In this document: positions 16,334 to 24,540 of the stretch, one piece after another | Position numbering within the stretch: position 1 is the first letter of the stretch | How the letters are laid out: every line of letters begins with the position of its first letter | Position numbers and translations under genes: made by a program | Assembly (NCBI GenBank): GCA_026992635.1 | Contig: JALWYU010000101.1 | Location: forward strand, 1 to 34,839 | DNA length: 34,839 nucleotides | Direction: 5' to 3' | Source: Bacteroidota bacterium | GTDB taxonomy: Bacteria; Bacteroidota; Bacteroidia; JAADEI01 | Notes under the pieces: generated by a model | What the model was told of the DNA's origin: nothing | What the model saw: only the letters and a program-made list of their open reading frames with translations | The model's database searches: none

Positions 16334-18022
16334 ATGCTGGATGGACCCATCATTGAGTGCGTACCCAATTTCAGTGAGGGTCGGAATCGTCAGGTCATAG
16401 ATGCCATTGCTCGCGAGATTGAGTCGGTGGAAGGGGTGTACTTGCTGGATGTGGACATGGGTTGGGCGACCAATCGGACGGTGGTCACGTTTGCGGGTTC
16501 GCCCGAGTCGGTAGTAGAAGCGGCGTTTCGTGCGATTCGTGCTGCCAGTGAACTGATAGATATGCGTGAACATCGGGGTGCGCATCCGCGGATGGGTGCG
16601 ACCGACGTTTGTCCTTTAGTGCCGGTGGCGAACATTACGATGGAGGAGACGGTTCAATGGGCGGTTCGTCTTGCGGAGCGTGTAGGCAATGAGTTGCGAA
16701 TACCTGTGTATTTGTATGAGGCGGCGGCGCGTACAGCTGATCGGAAGAGTTTGGCAGTGATTCGTGCTGGGGAGTACGAAGCGTTAAAGCAGAAGCTGTC
16801 GGATCCTAAGTGGAAGCCAGATTTTGGACCGGACAAGTGGGATGAACATGTTGCGCGGACTGGGGCAACCGTCATTGGCGCGCGTCCCTTCTTAGTGGCG
16901 TACAACATTAACTTGAATACGCGGTCGGTTCGTCGTGCCAATTCGGTGGCGTTTGATTTGCGTGAGCGTGGTCGTCTTTTGCGGAAGGATCATCCTTTGC
17001 TGGGTGAGCTGGTTCGGGATATTACAGGAGAGGCGTATCGTCAGCCGGGGTGGTTTCGCGATGTGCGTGGGATTGGCTGGTATATTGATGAGTATGGGTT
17101 TGCGCAGGTTTCGCTGAACATTTTGAACATAGACACGTGTCCTGTTCATCTGGTGTTTGAGAAGGCGGAGGAATGTGCGCGTCGTCGGGGTTTACGTGTG
17201 ACGGGCTCGGAGATTGTTGGACTGGTTCCCAAGAAGGTTCTGGTTGAGGCGGGCAAATACTTTTTGAAGAAGCAGCGGTTGTCGTGGGGTGTGCCTGAGG
17301 AGGAGCTGATTCACATTGCGGTGCTTTCGCTGGGTTTGTCGTCTGTTCAGCCGTTTGACCCCCGGAAGAAGGTGATTGAGTATGTTTTGGAGGAGAAGGC
17401 GGGCAAGGTGCCCAAGGGGGACAGGCAGAGTGTACGTGCCTGGCTCAATGAGGTGTCTATGGACACGCCGGTTCCGGGCGGCGGAAGTGTTTCTGCGCTT
17501 GTAGGGAGTTTAGCGTGTGCGCTAACGGCGATGGTTGCCAATCTTACAGCGAATCAGCGTGGCAGAGAAGAGGAGATGCAACCGGAGTTTGCCCCGCTTG
17601 CGGAGCGTGCGCAAAATCTGAAAGATGTGCTGTATCGGCTGGTGGATGAGGATGCCCAAGCGTTTGAAGCGGTGCGCGAAGCCTATCGGAGTAAGGATGC
17701 TGAGCGTGTGGAGCGGGCGTTGAAGGGTGCGGTGGAAAGTCCTTTCCGGATGTTGAAAACGATTGTTCAGTTGCTGGATGTTCTGGAGGCGGTGGCGGAA
17801 AGGGGTATGGAGAGTGCATTGAGTGATGTGGGTGTAGCGTGTCACTTAGCGCATGCGTGTTCTGAGGGGGCGTGGTTGAATATTCTGATCAATTGTCGGG
17901 AGATCGGAGATCGGGCGTGGGTGGAGGGTATGTTGCATGAGGCGGGAGCGTTACGCCAATTGGTGGAAGAAAAGACCCGTGTGCTTGGGCAACGGATAGA
18001 AAAGCGTCTTCAGCGTGCATGA
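16334..18022 (+). CDS. ftcD: glutamate formiminotransferase / formiminotetrahydrofolate cyclodeaminase, fused
   Basis: The 562-residue bifunctional enzyme moves the formimino group from formiminoglutamate to tetrahydrofolate and then releases ammonia to give 5,10-methenyl-THF, the final folate-linked steps of one histidine degradation route. The formiminotransferase half covers about 1-330, with IIECVPNFSEGRN at the start and HRGAHPRMGATDVCPLVPV, where H84 matches the catalytic histidine of the mammalian enzyme. The linker after about 335 leads to the cyclodeaminase half (about 365-560), marked by PVPGGGSVSALVGSLACALTAMVANLT. Both halves look intact. No hut genes are nearby. Its stop overlaps the start of the Rieske gene in an ATGA junction, so the two are translationally coupled. 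Confidence 0.95.
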   Translation: MLDGPIIECVPNFSEGRNRQVIDAIAREIESVEGVYLLDVDMGWATNRTVVTFAGSPESVVEAAFRAIRAASELIDMREHRGAHPRMGATDVCPLVPVANITMEETVQWAVRLAERVGNELRIPVYLYEAAARTADRKSLAVIRAGEYEALKQKLSDPKWKPDFGPDKWDEHVARTGATVIGARPFLVAYNINLNTRSVRRANSVAFDLRERGRLLRKDHPLLGELVRDITGEAYRQPGWFRDVRGIGWYIDEYGFAQVSLNILNIDTCPVHLVFEKAEECARRRGLRVTGSEIVGLVPKKVLVEAGKYFLKKQRLSWGVPEEELIHIAVLSLGLSSVQPFDPRKKVIEYVLEEKAGKVPKGDRQSVRAWLNEVSMDTPVPGGGSVSALVGSLACALTAMVANLTANQRGREEEMQPEFAPLAERAQNLKDVLYRLVDEDAQAFEAVREAYRSKDAERVERALKGAVESPFRMLKTIVQLLDVLEAVAERGMESALSDVGVACHLAHACSEGAWLNILINCREIGDRAWVEGMLHEAGALRQLVEEKTRVLGQRIEKRLQRA

Positions 18023-18351
18023 TGGAGGGGTGGATACGGCTTTGTCCGGTGTCGGCGGTTGGTGAAGGGGATGTACTGGGTTTTACTGTGGGTGGTGAGT
18101 CGGTCGTGGTTATGCGGTGGAGGGGCAAGTATCTGGCGTTTCGGGACGTGTGTCCGCATGAGTCGTTGCCAATATCGGAAGGGGGCTGGCTGGAAAACGA
18201 CTGTCTGGTTTGTCCGTGGCATGGTGCGCGTTTTCGGTTGCCAAAGGGGGAGTGGGTGGATGGACCTCCGTCGGGGGATCTGGATGGGCTGGCGGTGGTG
18301 GTTCGTGAAGGTTGGTTGTGGGTTGGTTTGGGTGAAGGGAAGGAGAGATAG
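18019..18351 (+). CDS. Rieske-type [2Fe-2S] ferredoxin
   Basis: This 110-residue protein is a single Rieske domain without a signal peptide, so it acts in the cytoplasm. The cluster ligands are complete: C45 and H47 in CPHESLP and C65 and H68 in CPWHGARF. Sequence and size match small ferredoxins of the NirD / biphenyl dioxygenase ferredoxin type, which pass electrons to an oxygenase or other enzyme. No oxygenase or reductase gene is in the window. Its ATG overlaps the ftcD stop (ATGA), and the MerR gene follows 11 bases later. This makes an ftcD-Rieske-MerR group. A direct role beside FtcD has no precedent that I know of. Confidence 0.9.
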   Translation: MMEGWIRLCPVSAVGEGDVLGFTVGGESVVVMRWRGKYLAFRDVCPHESLPISEGGWLENDCLVCPWHGARFRLPKGEWVDGPPSGDLDGLAVVVREGWLWVGLGEGKER

Positions 18352-18362
18352 GGTTGTTCAAA

Positions 18363-18725
18363 ATGGTGGGGGTTGTGCGTGGGCAGGGAGGTCGTCGTTA
18401 CTGGCGGATTGGTGAGGTTGCGCGGTTGCTGGATGTGAAGGAAGAGCAGATTCGGTACTGGGAACGGTATTTGTCGGGTGTGCCTGTACGGGTGACGCCT
18501 GGTAAGCATCGGTTGTACTCACGGGAAAACATAGAGTTGTTGCGGTTTATGCGGTATCTGGTTGTGGATCGCGGGTATAAGGTGCAGGTTGCGGCGCGGG
18601 TTGCTGAGCGCTGGCTGAAAACGCAGGGGTCTGCTGTGGAAATTTTTCGGTATTTGGATGGGGTGGAGTCGGTGTTAAGGGATCTGGCGCGGTTGCTGGG
18701 TGGGAGTTCTTTGCAGGAGCAATAG
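18363..18725 (+). CDS. MerR family transcriptional regulator
   Basis: About 120 residues from the ATG at 18363; a TTG three codons upstream is possible. YWRIGEVARLLDVKEEQIRYWERYL is the MerR helix-turn-helix (about 13-36), followed by the wing, with VRVTPGKHRLYSRENIELLRFMRYLV. The rest is a helical stretch with YKVQVAARVAERWL, a dimerisation helix typical of the short MerR-like proteins in Bacteroidota. There are no cysteine clusters for metal binding and no large effector domain. It may regulate the ftcD group itself or act elsewhere. It directly follows the Rieske gene and precedes a T9SS cargo gene by 128 bases, in which I see no clear terminator. Confidence 0.88.
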   Translation: MVGVVRGQGGRRYWRIGEVARLLDVKEEQIRYWERYLSGVPVRVTPGKHRLYSRENIELLRFMRYLVVDRGYKVQVAARVAERWLKTQGSAVEIFRYLDGVESVLRDLARLLGGSSLQEQ

Positions 18726-18853
18726 GTGTAGGGATAGAAAAAATTGGAGAGGTTGGTGGGAACTTTTGCAAAAATGAGTTGGTTGTTTCGGGATTGGTGC
18801 CTACCTTAGGGAGGAGAAAGCGCGTTGTTTGGGACGGCGTAAATCGGAAGGAC

Positions 18854-21202
18854 ATGTTAGGCAGAGGAAAGTGGTTGTATGGGTTGATGGCATGGCTGGT
18901 TGGGTGGCAGGTTTCGTGGAGTCAGGGAACGCTCTTGTTTTTTGAAGATTTTGACACGACGGGTGTGAATGGATGTCGTGTGGACTCTATTCTTACGGGG
19001 TGGGAGATTCGTGATGGCGGATGCGTTGCTGTGGGGAAGTGTGGTGCTTGGTTTACGATGTCGGATTCTATTTGGGTGATTGGTCCGGCTCCGTTTTCGC
19101 CATATTTATCAGGGCAGGTTGCGTTTGGCGATTGGTCATCGACATGCGTGTTCTTTGATACGTTGATCACTCCTTACATTAATGCGGCGGGTAACTGGTC
19201 AAAAGTAGAGTTGCATGTGAATTACCGGTTTTTGTACTGGGCTACGAACTGGGGGAAGATAGAAGTGCAGGATAGTTTGGGCAACTGGATTATGGTAGAT
19301 TCGGTGGGTGGTCCAAATAGTGTGGAGGGGCATTTTGTCTTCAACATTACGCCGTATGCACATGATAGTTTGCGGGTTCGCTTTATTTACTACGACAACA
19401 ATGACTTTGCCTGGTATCTGGATTCCGTTCAGGTGATTGGTTATCCGCCTTATGTGAATCTGTCCGTAGTAGAGAGTCGTATGATGGGCTGTCCGGGCTA
19501 TGGGGGTGTGCTGGCGGTGATTCAGAGTGTTGGGACGGACACGGCGTACATGACGGGGAATGATACGCTGTGGGTGATTGGCGAGGCAAGTGGGAATGGC
19601 TTTCAGATTCGCGATACGGTGATTATTGTAGGCGATACGCTGGCGCCCACCGACACGATGCATGTTCAGTTGCTGGCTGGGATTCCGCATACGGATTCTG
19701 TGTTCTGGGTGGTGTACTTGCAGTTTGGTCCGGATACCACTCATGGCGATGATACGCTGTACCGGGTGTTTGACGCTGTGAGCTGGCCGCTGGTTCAGAA
19801 TTTTGGGAATTTTTCGTGGGGAGATGTGAGTACAGCGTTTCCAGGTTGGGAAGAGCGACGTGGTCCGTGCTGTGATCCGCTGAGTGCGCAACCTATGAAT
19901 GCGTCCTGGTATTCGGATGAATGGATGAATGTATGGAATTCGCCCAATAAGGCGGCGAAGATCAACCTGTTCAGTGTGGGTAAGCGTGACTGGATTGTGG
20001 CGCCGCCTGTGTTTATTACGGATACTTTTGACGAGGCGCGCTTGCGTTTTGCGATAGGTATTTGGGATTTTGCTCTGGATGACCCTATGAAGCTGGGTAG
20101 TGATGATAGCGTGGTGTTTGTCTATTCGGGAGATTGTGGATTGACGTGGCACATCATTGCGGTGTTTGACACCAGTAACACGCCGTTGGGTTCTAATCCT
20201 GGGGATTCGCTGGTGGTGGATACGGTGCTCCCGATTCAGCAAGGGTTTTTCTGGCTGGCGTTCTGGGGTAGTGAAGGGACGGTGGATGATCCGGAAGACA
20301 ATGACGTGATGGTGGACAACATCAACATTGAAGCGGTGATTTATGATGCGTCGCTTGATCAGGTGGTTCAGACGCCTGGCGATACAATCGTATGCAGGGG
20401 TGCGACGGTTACGGTGAATGCCATTGTTCGCAATGCAGGGAATACGTTATTGGATTCCGTGTTCTGGAAGGTGTCTACGGACTTTGGATTTGTGGATTCG
20501 GGGTATTATGTGCTGGGATTAGCGCCGGGTCAGACTATTCAGGTGATGCTGGCGGCGTTCACGATGCCAAATAATCCGACGGTTCAGGTGACGGTGGAGA
20601 CGCGGGCATATCCCAAAGATCATCGGAGTTTCAACAATGTGGTTACGTACACGCTGTATTTGACTGCGCCGCCTCAGACCAGTTTGATTTTGCCGGATAC
20701 TGCGATTTTGAATGTGCCGGTAGCGGTAGGGTTGCTCGCCTGGGGTACGCCGTATGATCAGATTTTGTGGAATTTTGGTCCGCACGCAACGCCGCAGGCG
20801 GCGACGGGTGCCGGTCCGATTCAGGTGCGCTGGGATACGGTGGGCTGGCAGACTGTAACGATTGCGGTTACGTATTGTGCCAATGCGGATACGCTGGATC
20901 TGGTGGACAGCGTATATGTGGACTGGCGTGTTCCGCCTACGGGGCTCAGTGTGCCCTCGGGAAGCGGGGATGTCCAGCTTATGGACATAGGGGGTGGTGT
21001 ACTTCGGCTGGTTGCCTATGGAACGGCGTTGCGCAGGGTACGGGTTATGGGTGTAGAAGGTCGTGTGGTTCAGGAATATGTTTTGCGGGAGGGGTCGGTT
21101 ATGCAGGATGTGAATTTGGGTGCGCTTGCAGTGGGTGTGTATCTTGTAGAAGTTGAGACGGTTGACGGTGGATGGTGGCGGTTTCGTGTGGTTCGTCAGT
21201 AA
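18854..21202 (+). CDS. large secreted protein with T9SS C-terminal sorting domain
   Basis: The start at 18854 gives 782 residues and puts a signal peptide at once (MLGRGKWLYGLMAWLVGWQVSWSQ). An in-frame TTG at 18779 lacks support. Residues about 25-200 resemble a cleaved-adhesin/MAM-like jelly-roll domain (LFFEDFDTTG at the start, FAWYLDSVQVIG at the end). A second similar domain begins near NFSWGDVSTAFPGWEER (about 345-510). CARDB/Ig-like and PKD-like beta domains follow (about 520-700), with QILWNFG as a PKD-type motif. The last 80 residues fit a type A T9SS sorting domain (VYLVEVETVDGGWWRFRVVRQ). It is probably a surface adhesin or matrix protein. A weak TACCTTAG box at 18802-18809 could be its promoter. 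A strong hairpin follows the stop. Confidence 0.8.
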   Translation: MLGRGKWLYGLMAWLVGWQVSWSQGTLLFFEDFDTTGVNGCRVDSILTGWEIRDGGCVAVGKCGAWFTMSDSIWVIGPAPFSPYLSGQVAFGDWSSTCVFFDTLITPYINAAGNWSKVELHVNYRFLYWATNWGKIEVQDSLGNWIMVDSVGGPNSVEGHFVFNITPYAHDSLRVRFIYYDNNDFAWYLDSVQVIGYPPYVNLSVVESRMMGCPGYGGVLAVIQSVGTDTAYMTGNDTLWVIGEASGNGFQIRDTVIIVGDTLAPTDTMHVQLLAGIPHTDSVFWVVYLQFGPDTTHGDDTLYRVFDAVSWPLVQNFGNFSWGDVSTAFPGWEERRGPCCDPLSAQPMNASWYSDEWMNVWNSPNKAAKINLFSVGKRDWIVAPPVFITDTFDEARLRFAIGIWDFALDDPMKLGSDDSVVFVYSGDCGLTWHIIAVFDTSNTPLGSNPGDSLVVDTVLPIQQGFFWLAFWGSEGTVDDPEDNDVMVDNINIEAVIYDASLDQVVQTPGDTIVCRGATVTVNAIVRNAGNTLLDSVFWKVSTDFGFVDSGYYVLGLAPGQTIQVMLAAFTMPNNPTVQVTVETRAYPKDHRSFNNVVTYTLYLTAPPQTSLILPDTAILNVPVAVGLLAWGTPYDQILWNFGPHATPQAATGAGPIQVRWDTVGWQTVTIAVTYCANADTLDLVDSVYVDWRVPPTGLSVPSGSGDVQLMDIGGGVLRLVAYGTALRRVRVMGVEGRVVQEYVLREGSVMQDVNLGALAVGVYLVEVETVDGGWWRFRVVRQ

Positions 21203-21218
21203 TTGAAGTTCGGGGAAT

Positions 21219-21270
21219 GGGGGGAGCACATGGGCAAAGGACTCGTTTGTTGCTCCCCCCTTGTTTCTTT
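21219..21270 (+). terminator. rho-independent terminator between convergent genes
   Basis: A perfect 10-base inverted repeat (GGGGGGAGCA at 21219-21228 and its complement at 21251-21260) with a 22-base loop is followed by the T-rich TTGTTTCTTT. It lies just after the stop of the T9SS cargo gene and just before the stop of the convergent DCC-family gene. The T-tract is on the plus strand, so it mainly serves the cargo gene. Confidence 0.75.
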
Positions 21271-21272
21271 CG

Positions 21273-21758
21273 TTAAGGAAGCCAGAGGTAAGGAAATTGG
21301 TAAGTGGCTGGTTTGTGAGACGTGTGGGGAGGAGTAGGGCAGGATTTCTGTGGTGATTGTGGGCGTATGCGGGCGATGAGCCCGTAGAGGGCGGTGGCGA
21401 GGGTTCGGATCACAGGCAGAAGTAGTATTTTTCCGAGGAGGCGTATTCCGGGGTGGGTGCTGAGCTGGAGGAGTGTGGCGATTGCGGGGATGCCCTGAAG
21501 TTGCTGGGTAATGGTACCCTGGATCAGGCGGTGTTCCTGAATAAGCGCATTGTGTACCTGATAAAGGAGGACGTGCTGGGCGGTGGCTCGTGATTGACGG
21601 AGCCAGTGGCTGGTTTCTCCTTGTTGGGGTGCAATAGCGAGGGGTTTGTGGATCTGGAGTCGGGGCAGCTGTCGGACTATCCAGGAACACCATGGACAGG
21701 CGCCGTCATACAGGAGGATCCACAGGGTGGGGAAGGTTTGAAGGTTGCCTGGGCGCAT
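21273..21758 (-). CDS. DCC family (DUF393) thiol protein
   Basis: This 161-residue protein has the family signature at its N-terminus: LLYDGACPWCSWIV, with the CxxC pair C21/C24 and the conserved YDGxC block. The middle (QGTITQQLQGIPAIATLL) and the hydrophobic segment around LLGKILLLPVIRTLATALYGLIA also fit DUF393. Such proteins are called putative thiol-disulfide oxidoreductases, but the activity is not well established. The C-terminal 25 residues are a Pro/Thr/His-rich tail. It begins 36 bases after the T9SS cargo stop on the same strand, at the end of the dnaX-M16-PASTA-cargo run. Confidence 0.88.
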   Translation of the reverse strand: MRPGNLQTFPTLWILLYDGACPWCSWIVRQLPRLQIHKPLAIAPQQGETSHWLRQSRATAQHVLLYQVHNALIQEHRLIQGTITQQLQGIPAIATLLQLSTHPGIRLLGKILLLPVIRTLATALYGLIARIRPQSPQKSCPTPPHTSHKPATYQFPYLWLP

Positions 21759-21794
21759 GGGCGGTGGACGATTGGGAAGTGGATAGGGGGGTTT

Positions 21795-23687
21795 TTAGCG
21801 GGGTTTGAAGATTGGGATGGTCAGGTGTGTAGTGGGTGTGGGGGGTGTCGTGCTTGGAGTGGGTATCCAGTGGAGGAGGTAGATGCCAGGTGGGAGGTGG
21901 GCGATGGAGATGGTGAGGGGTTCGCCATGGGTTGTGCCTGTTTGCAGGATTATGCCGTGGGATGTGGTGAGTAGCCAGGTGGCGGTGATTGTTTGTGGGA
22001 AGTAGAGGAGTGTGGGTGCGTTGGCTGGATAGAGCTGGGGTTTGAGTTGGGGTTGACTCGTAAAGGGATCAGGCGATTGGTGTGATGTGCTGAGCAGCAG
22101 GTAGGTTTGGACTTCCTGGCGTGTCCCGATGATGGGTCGGAAGAGGATAGCACCGTTGACCTGGCTGGGCAGCCACTGGCTGGCGGCGTAGTACCAGGCG
22201 TAGGGTCGTGCGTTGCGGTTTTGGTCTAAGCCGACGAGGAGGGGTTCAGGCGTGGTCTGGATCCAGCCTGCGTAGAACTGTGTGGGGACGGGCACGGGTT
22301 CGGGAAACAGGTAGATGCAGAAGAGGGTATCGGGCAGGGAGTCGGGCAAGCAGGGTGTGAGGAAGTCGCGTCGTGCGATCAGGTTCTGGTCTATGGAAGT
22401 GCTGAGGTTGGTCCACACAGCGATGGAGAAGAGGAACTGCTGGATGTCGGCGTTATGGGGCACGAACTGGATGGCGATACCCCAGAGTGTGTCAGGGTTG
22501 GGGATCTGGTACTGGTAGGCGAAGGCGGTGCCCGCGCCAATGAGTCCGTAGGCGCGTTCGGGGGTTCCGTCGTCGTAGGCGAGCATTCCGGTAAAGTGTT
22601 GTGTCCAGGCGAGTGTGTCGTTGTTGTGGTAGAGGTTGCCGCTTCCGGGCTGGATTTCGTACCATACGCGGAAATGGACGGATGTGGTGTTGATGGGGGA
22701 GAAGGTGGCGGTGAGGTATTGGAGGTTCATCCAGAGTGTGTCGCGTTGTTGTGGCAGGAGGTTGAAGGCGGCGATGAGTGAGGAGTCCACGCGTTGGCTG
22801 GTCGCGGGGTATTCAATGACGAATCGGTAGGAGGTGTTTCGTGTGGCGTTGGACAGGTTCTGGAGGGCGACGAAAAGCGAGTTGTTCCAGAAGTAGGGTG
22901 CGAATCGCCAGGGGATGATGGTATATCGGTTGAGCCAGGCGGTGGGCATGTCGGCGATGGCGACGTCCAAGATGGTGGAGTCGGTGCGTGTTCGGTTCTG
23001 GTCCAGGTAGATGACGTCCAGGTGCCAGTGGTCGTTGTTTCCGCTGAGTGTGGCGAAGTTGATGAATCGGAACTGGAAGGAATCGTGGAGGAATTGGGTT
23101 TGCGTGATGGGGATTAAGACGAGCTGGAAGGGAGTGGCTTGTCCGCCGTAGGCGGTCCATACGGTGATCCATTGGTTGGATGCGGTTCGGAACTGTAGGA
23201 TGAGTGAGTCCTGGTATGCGGGGATGTCGCCCAGTCCGCCTGCCTGGTAAAAGAACGAGAGGAAGATGGAGTCGGCAGGTTGTTTATTCTGGAGGTTAAA
23301 GAGGGGGGAAAGGAGTGTGTCGGCGGGTCCCCAGCTGTTGGGTGTGGGGTTGTAGGGTAGTCCGAGGGCGTTGAGTCCGTCAAGGGTTGCGACGCCCCAT
23401 GTGGGGCAGTGGTCGGCATAGTGTGTGTTGAAGTAGACGCCGTGGGCGTCCCACAGGGTGTAGGAATAGGAGGGCTGGGAGAAGTCGTCCATGAAGGGGA
23501 GTGTGGCGTAGTAGGGTTGTTGTTTATGTTGTTGTGTATGGGTTTGTGTGGATAGGGAGGCGTGTAGTTTTTTTCGGAATGGGTCGTAAGGGAGGGGTTG
23601 TGTCCATTCCTGGGCGTGGGTCAGGAGTGTGAGGTGTAGGGATAGAGCGAGTGAGTAGACTGTGGTCAGGAGACGTGGACAGGGCAT
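21795..23687 (-). CDS. secreted protein with T9SS-like C-terminus
   Basis: The 630-residue product starts with a signal peptide (about 1-25, ending THAQ). The next part has phrases common in Bacteroidota surface proteins: LPFMDDFSQPSYSYTLWDAHGVYFN and LGLPYNPTPNSWGPADTLLSPLFNL, then a YLDQN-type strand. These resemble gliding or adhesion-related beta-sandwich proteins. The last 80 residues contain ATWLLTTSHGIILQTGTTH, PPGIYLLHWI and a final hydrophobic HLTIPIFKPR, which fits a type A sorting domain. Composition is very rich in Thr, Pro and Gln, in line with the C+A-rich coding strand. The cargo role is unknown. It lies 46 bases after the PASTA gene. Confidence 0.78.
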   Translation of the reverse strand: MPCPRLLTTVYSLALSLHLTLLTHAQEWTQPLPYDPFRKKLHASLSTQTHTQQHKQQPYYATLPFMDDFSQPSYSYTLWDAHGVYFNTHYADHCPTWGVATLDGLNALGLPYNPTPNSWGPADTLLSPLFNLQNKQPADSIFLSFFYQAGGLGDIPAYQDSLILQFRTASNQWITVWTAYGGQATPFQLVLIPITQTQFLHDSFQFRFINFATLSGNNDHWHLDVIYLDQNRTRTDSTILDVAIADMPTAWLNRYTIIPWRFAPYFWNNSLFVALQNLSNATRNTSYRFVIEYPATSQRVDSSLIAAFNLLPQQRDTLWMNLQYLTATFSPINTTSVHFRVWYEIQPGSGNLYHNNDTLAWTQHFTGMLAYDDGTPERAYGLIGAGTAFAYQYQIPNPDTLWGIAIQFVPHNADIQQFLFSIAVWTNLSTSIDQNLIARRDFLTPCLPDSLPDTLFCIYLFPEPVPVPTQFYAGWIQTTPEPLLVGLDQNRNARPYAWYYAASQWLPSQVNGAILFRPIIGTRQEVQTYLLLSTSHQSPDPFTSQPQLKPQLYPANAPTLLYFPQTITATWLLTTSHGIILQTGTTHGEPLTISIAHLPPGIYLLHWIPTPSTTPPTPTTHLTIPIFKPR

Positions 23688-23733
23688 GCTTCAGCAAAGA
23701 TTTTTCCCGCGATTGGTTTGTCTGGAGTAACGT

Positions 23734-24540
23734 TCAGAAGCCGGAAATGGTATCGGGGGAGGGCAGTGTATCTGAAGGGGGGAAGGAGTCTACGTAGAGG
23801 TCTATGGGCGTACCGGGTTCAACCCATCTGCCGGGTTCGGGAAATTGTTTGTGGACAAACCATTTGGTGGAGTCGTGGATAGTGAGTTCGTTCATGTGGT
23901 GGGCGTGGAGGATGAGTCCGGGTTCTAAGGAGTCGGACTGGATGGTGTGGATTGCCTGTGCGAGTGAGTAGCCTTTGTAGGACGGGATCCGCACAACGGC
24001 TCCGGTCCGGACACCTACGACGAGTGTGAGGGCGCTACCTGAAGGGATGGGGGTTTGGGGTGGGATTTTTTTGCCCTTCCAGAGGACGGCAAGGACGATG
24101 CTGTCGGAGTGGTAAGGCTGGAACTGGAGGTGGGCAATGGTGAATCCCTGGTGTTTAAGGCGGAGTCGTGCGATGCGCAGGGGCATGTCCAGGATTTCGG
24201 GCAGAGGGATGGAGGGCGGGTGCATACGTGAGATCCGCACGTAGATAGGTCTGCCCGGTTTGACGGAGTCTGGCGGTGCGGGGTTTTGTTCCAGGATGCG
24301 GGGTGGCTGGTGGATGAGGCTATCCACGTAGAGTGAGTCTATGATGACCAGTTTGAGGTGGAGTGCTTCAATTTGTTGTTGGGCTTGGTTGAGGGTGCGT
24401 CCGGTGAGTGGGGGCACGGGAATTGCTACCCCATAGCGTGTGTACCACTTTAGCAGGAAATGGATTGCCAGGAATAGGATAGTGCTGGCGAGGGCGATAA
24501 GTAAGAGATGGAGGAATAATGTTTTGAGTGTGCGTGTCAT
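23734..24540 (-). CDS. membrane-anchored protein with three PASTA domains
   Basis: A 268-residue protein. An N-terminal transmembrane helix (about 9-31) is followed by about three PASTA repeats on the outer face: about 38-105 (IPVPPLTGRTLNQAQQQIEAL), 108-178 (PLPEILDMPLRIARLRLKHQG) and 182-252 (IPSYKGYSLAQAIHTIQS). Each ends in the usual PGTPI/Y-V strand. There is no kinase or transpeptidase domain, which is common for Bacteroidota stand-alone PASTA proteins. These are thought to bind peptidoglycan or its fragments. Its ATG overlaps the M16 stop by one base, so the two are translationally linked. A short Asp/Ser/Pro tail follows. Confidence 0.9.
   Translation of the reverse strand: MTRTLKTLFLHLLLIALASTILFLAIHFLLKWYTRYGVAIPVPPLTGRTLNQAQQQIEALHLKLVIIDSLYVDSLIHQPPRILEQNPAPPDSVKPGRPIYVRISRMHPPSIPLPEILDMPLRIARLRLKHQGFTIAHLQFQPYHSDSIVLAVLWKGKKIPPQTPIPSGSALTLVVGVRTGAVVRIPSYKGYSLAQAIHTIQSDSLEPGLILHAHHMNELTIHDSTKWFVHKQFPEPGRWVEPGTPIDLYVDSFPPSDTLPSPDTISGF

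Noticed and set aside
17889-18509. Minus-strand frame of 206 codons across ftcD, Rieske and MerR
   Set aside because: It spans three well-supported genes on the other strand and is Thr/Pro/His-rich low-complexity sequence.
18764-18773. Palindrome TTTTGCAAAA before the T9SS cargo gene
   Set aside because: A ten-base AT-rich palindrome is expected by chance and has no partner copy nearby.
19199-20242. Long antisense open frame of 347 codons opposite the T9SS cargo gene
   Set aside because: It is a shadow of the cargo gene frame. The product is Arg/His/Ile-rich without any motif, and the extreme strand composition removes stops from the antisense frame.
20519-21229. Minus-strand frame of 236 codons opposite the cargo sorting domain
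   Set aside because: The plus-strand T9SS domain is convincing and the antisense product is Arg/His/Thr-rich without motifs.
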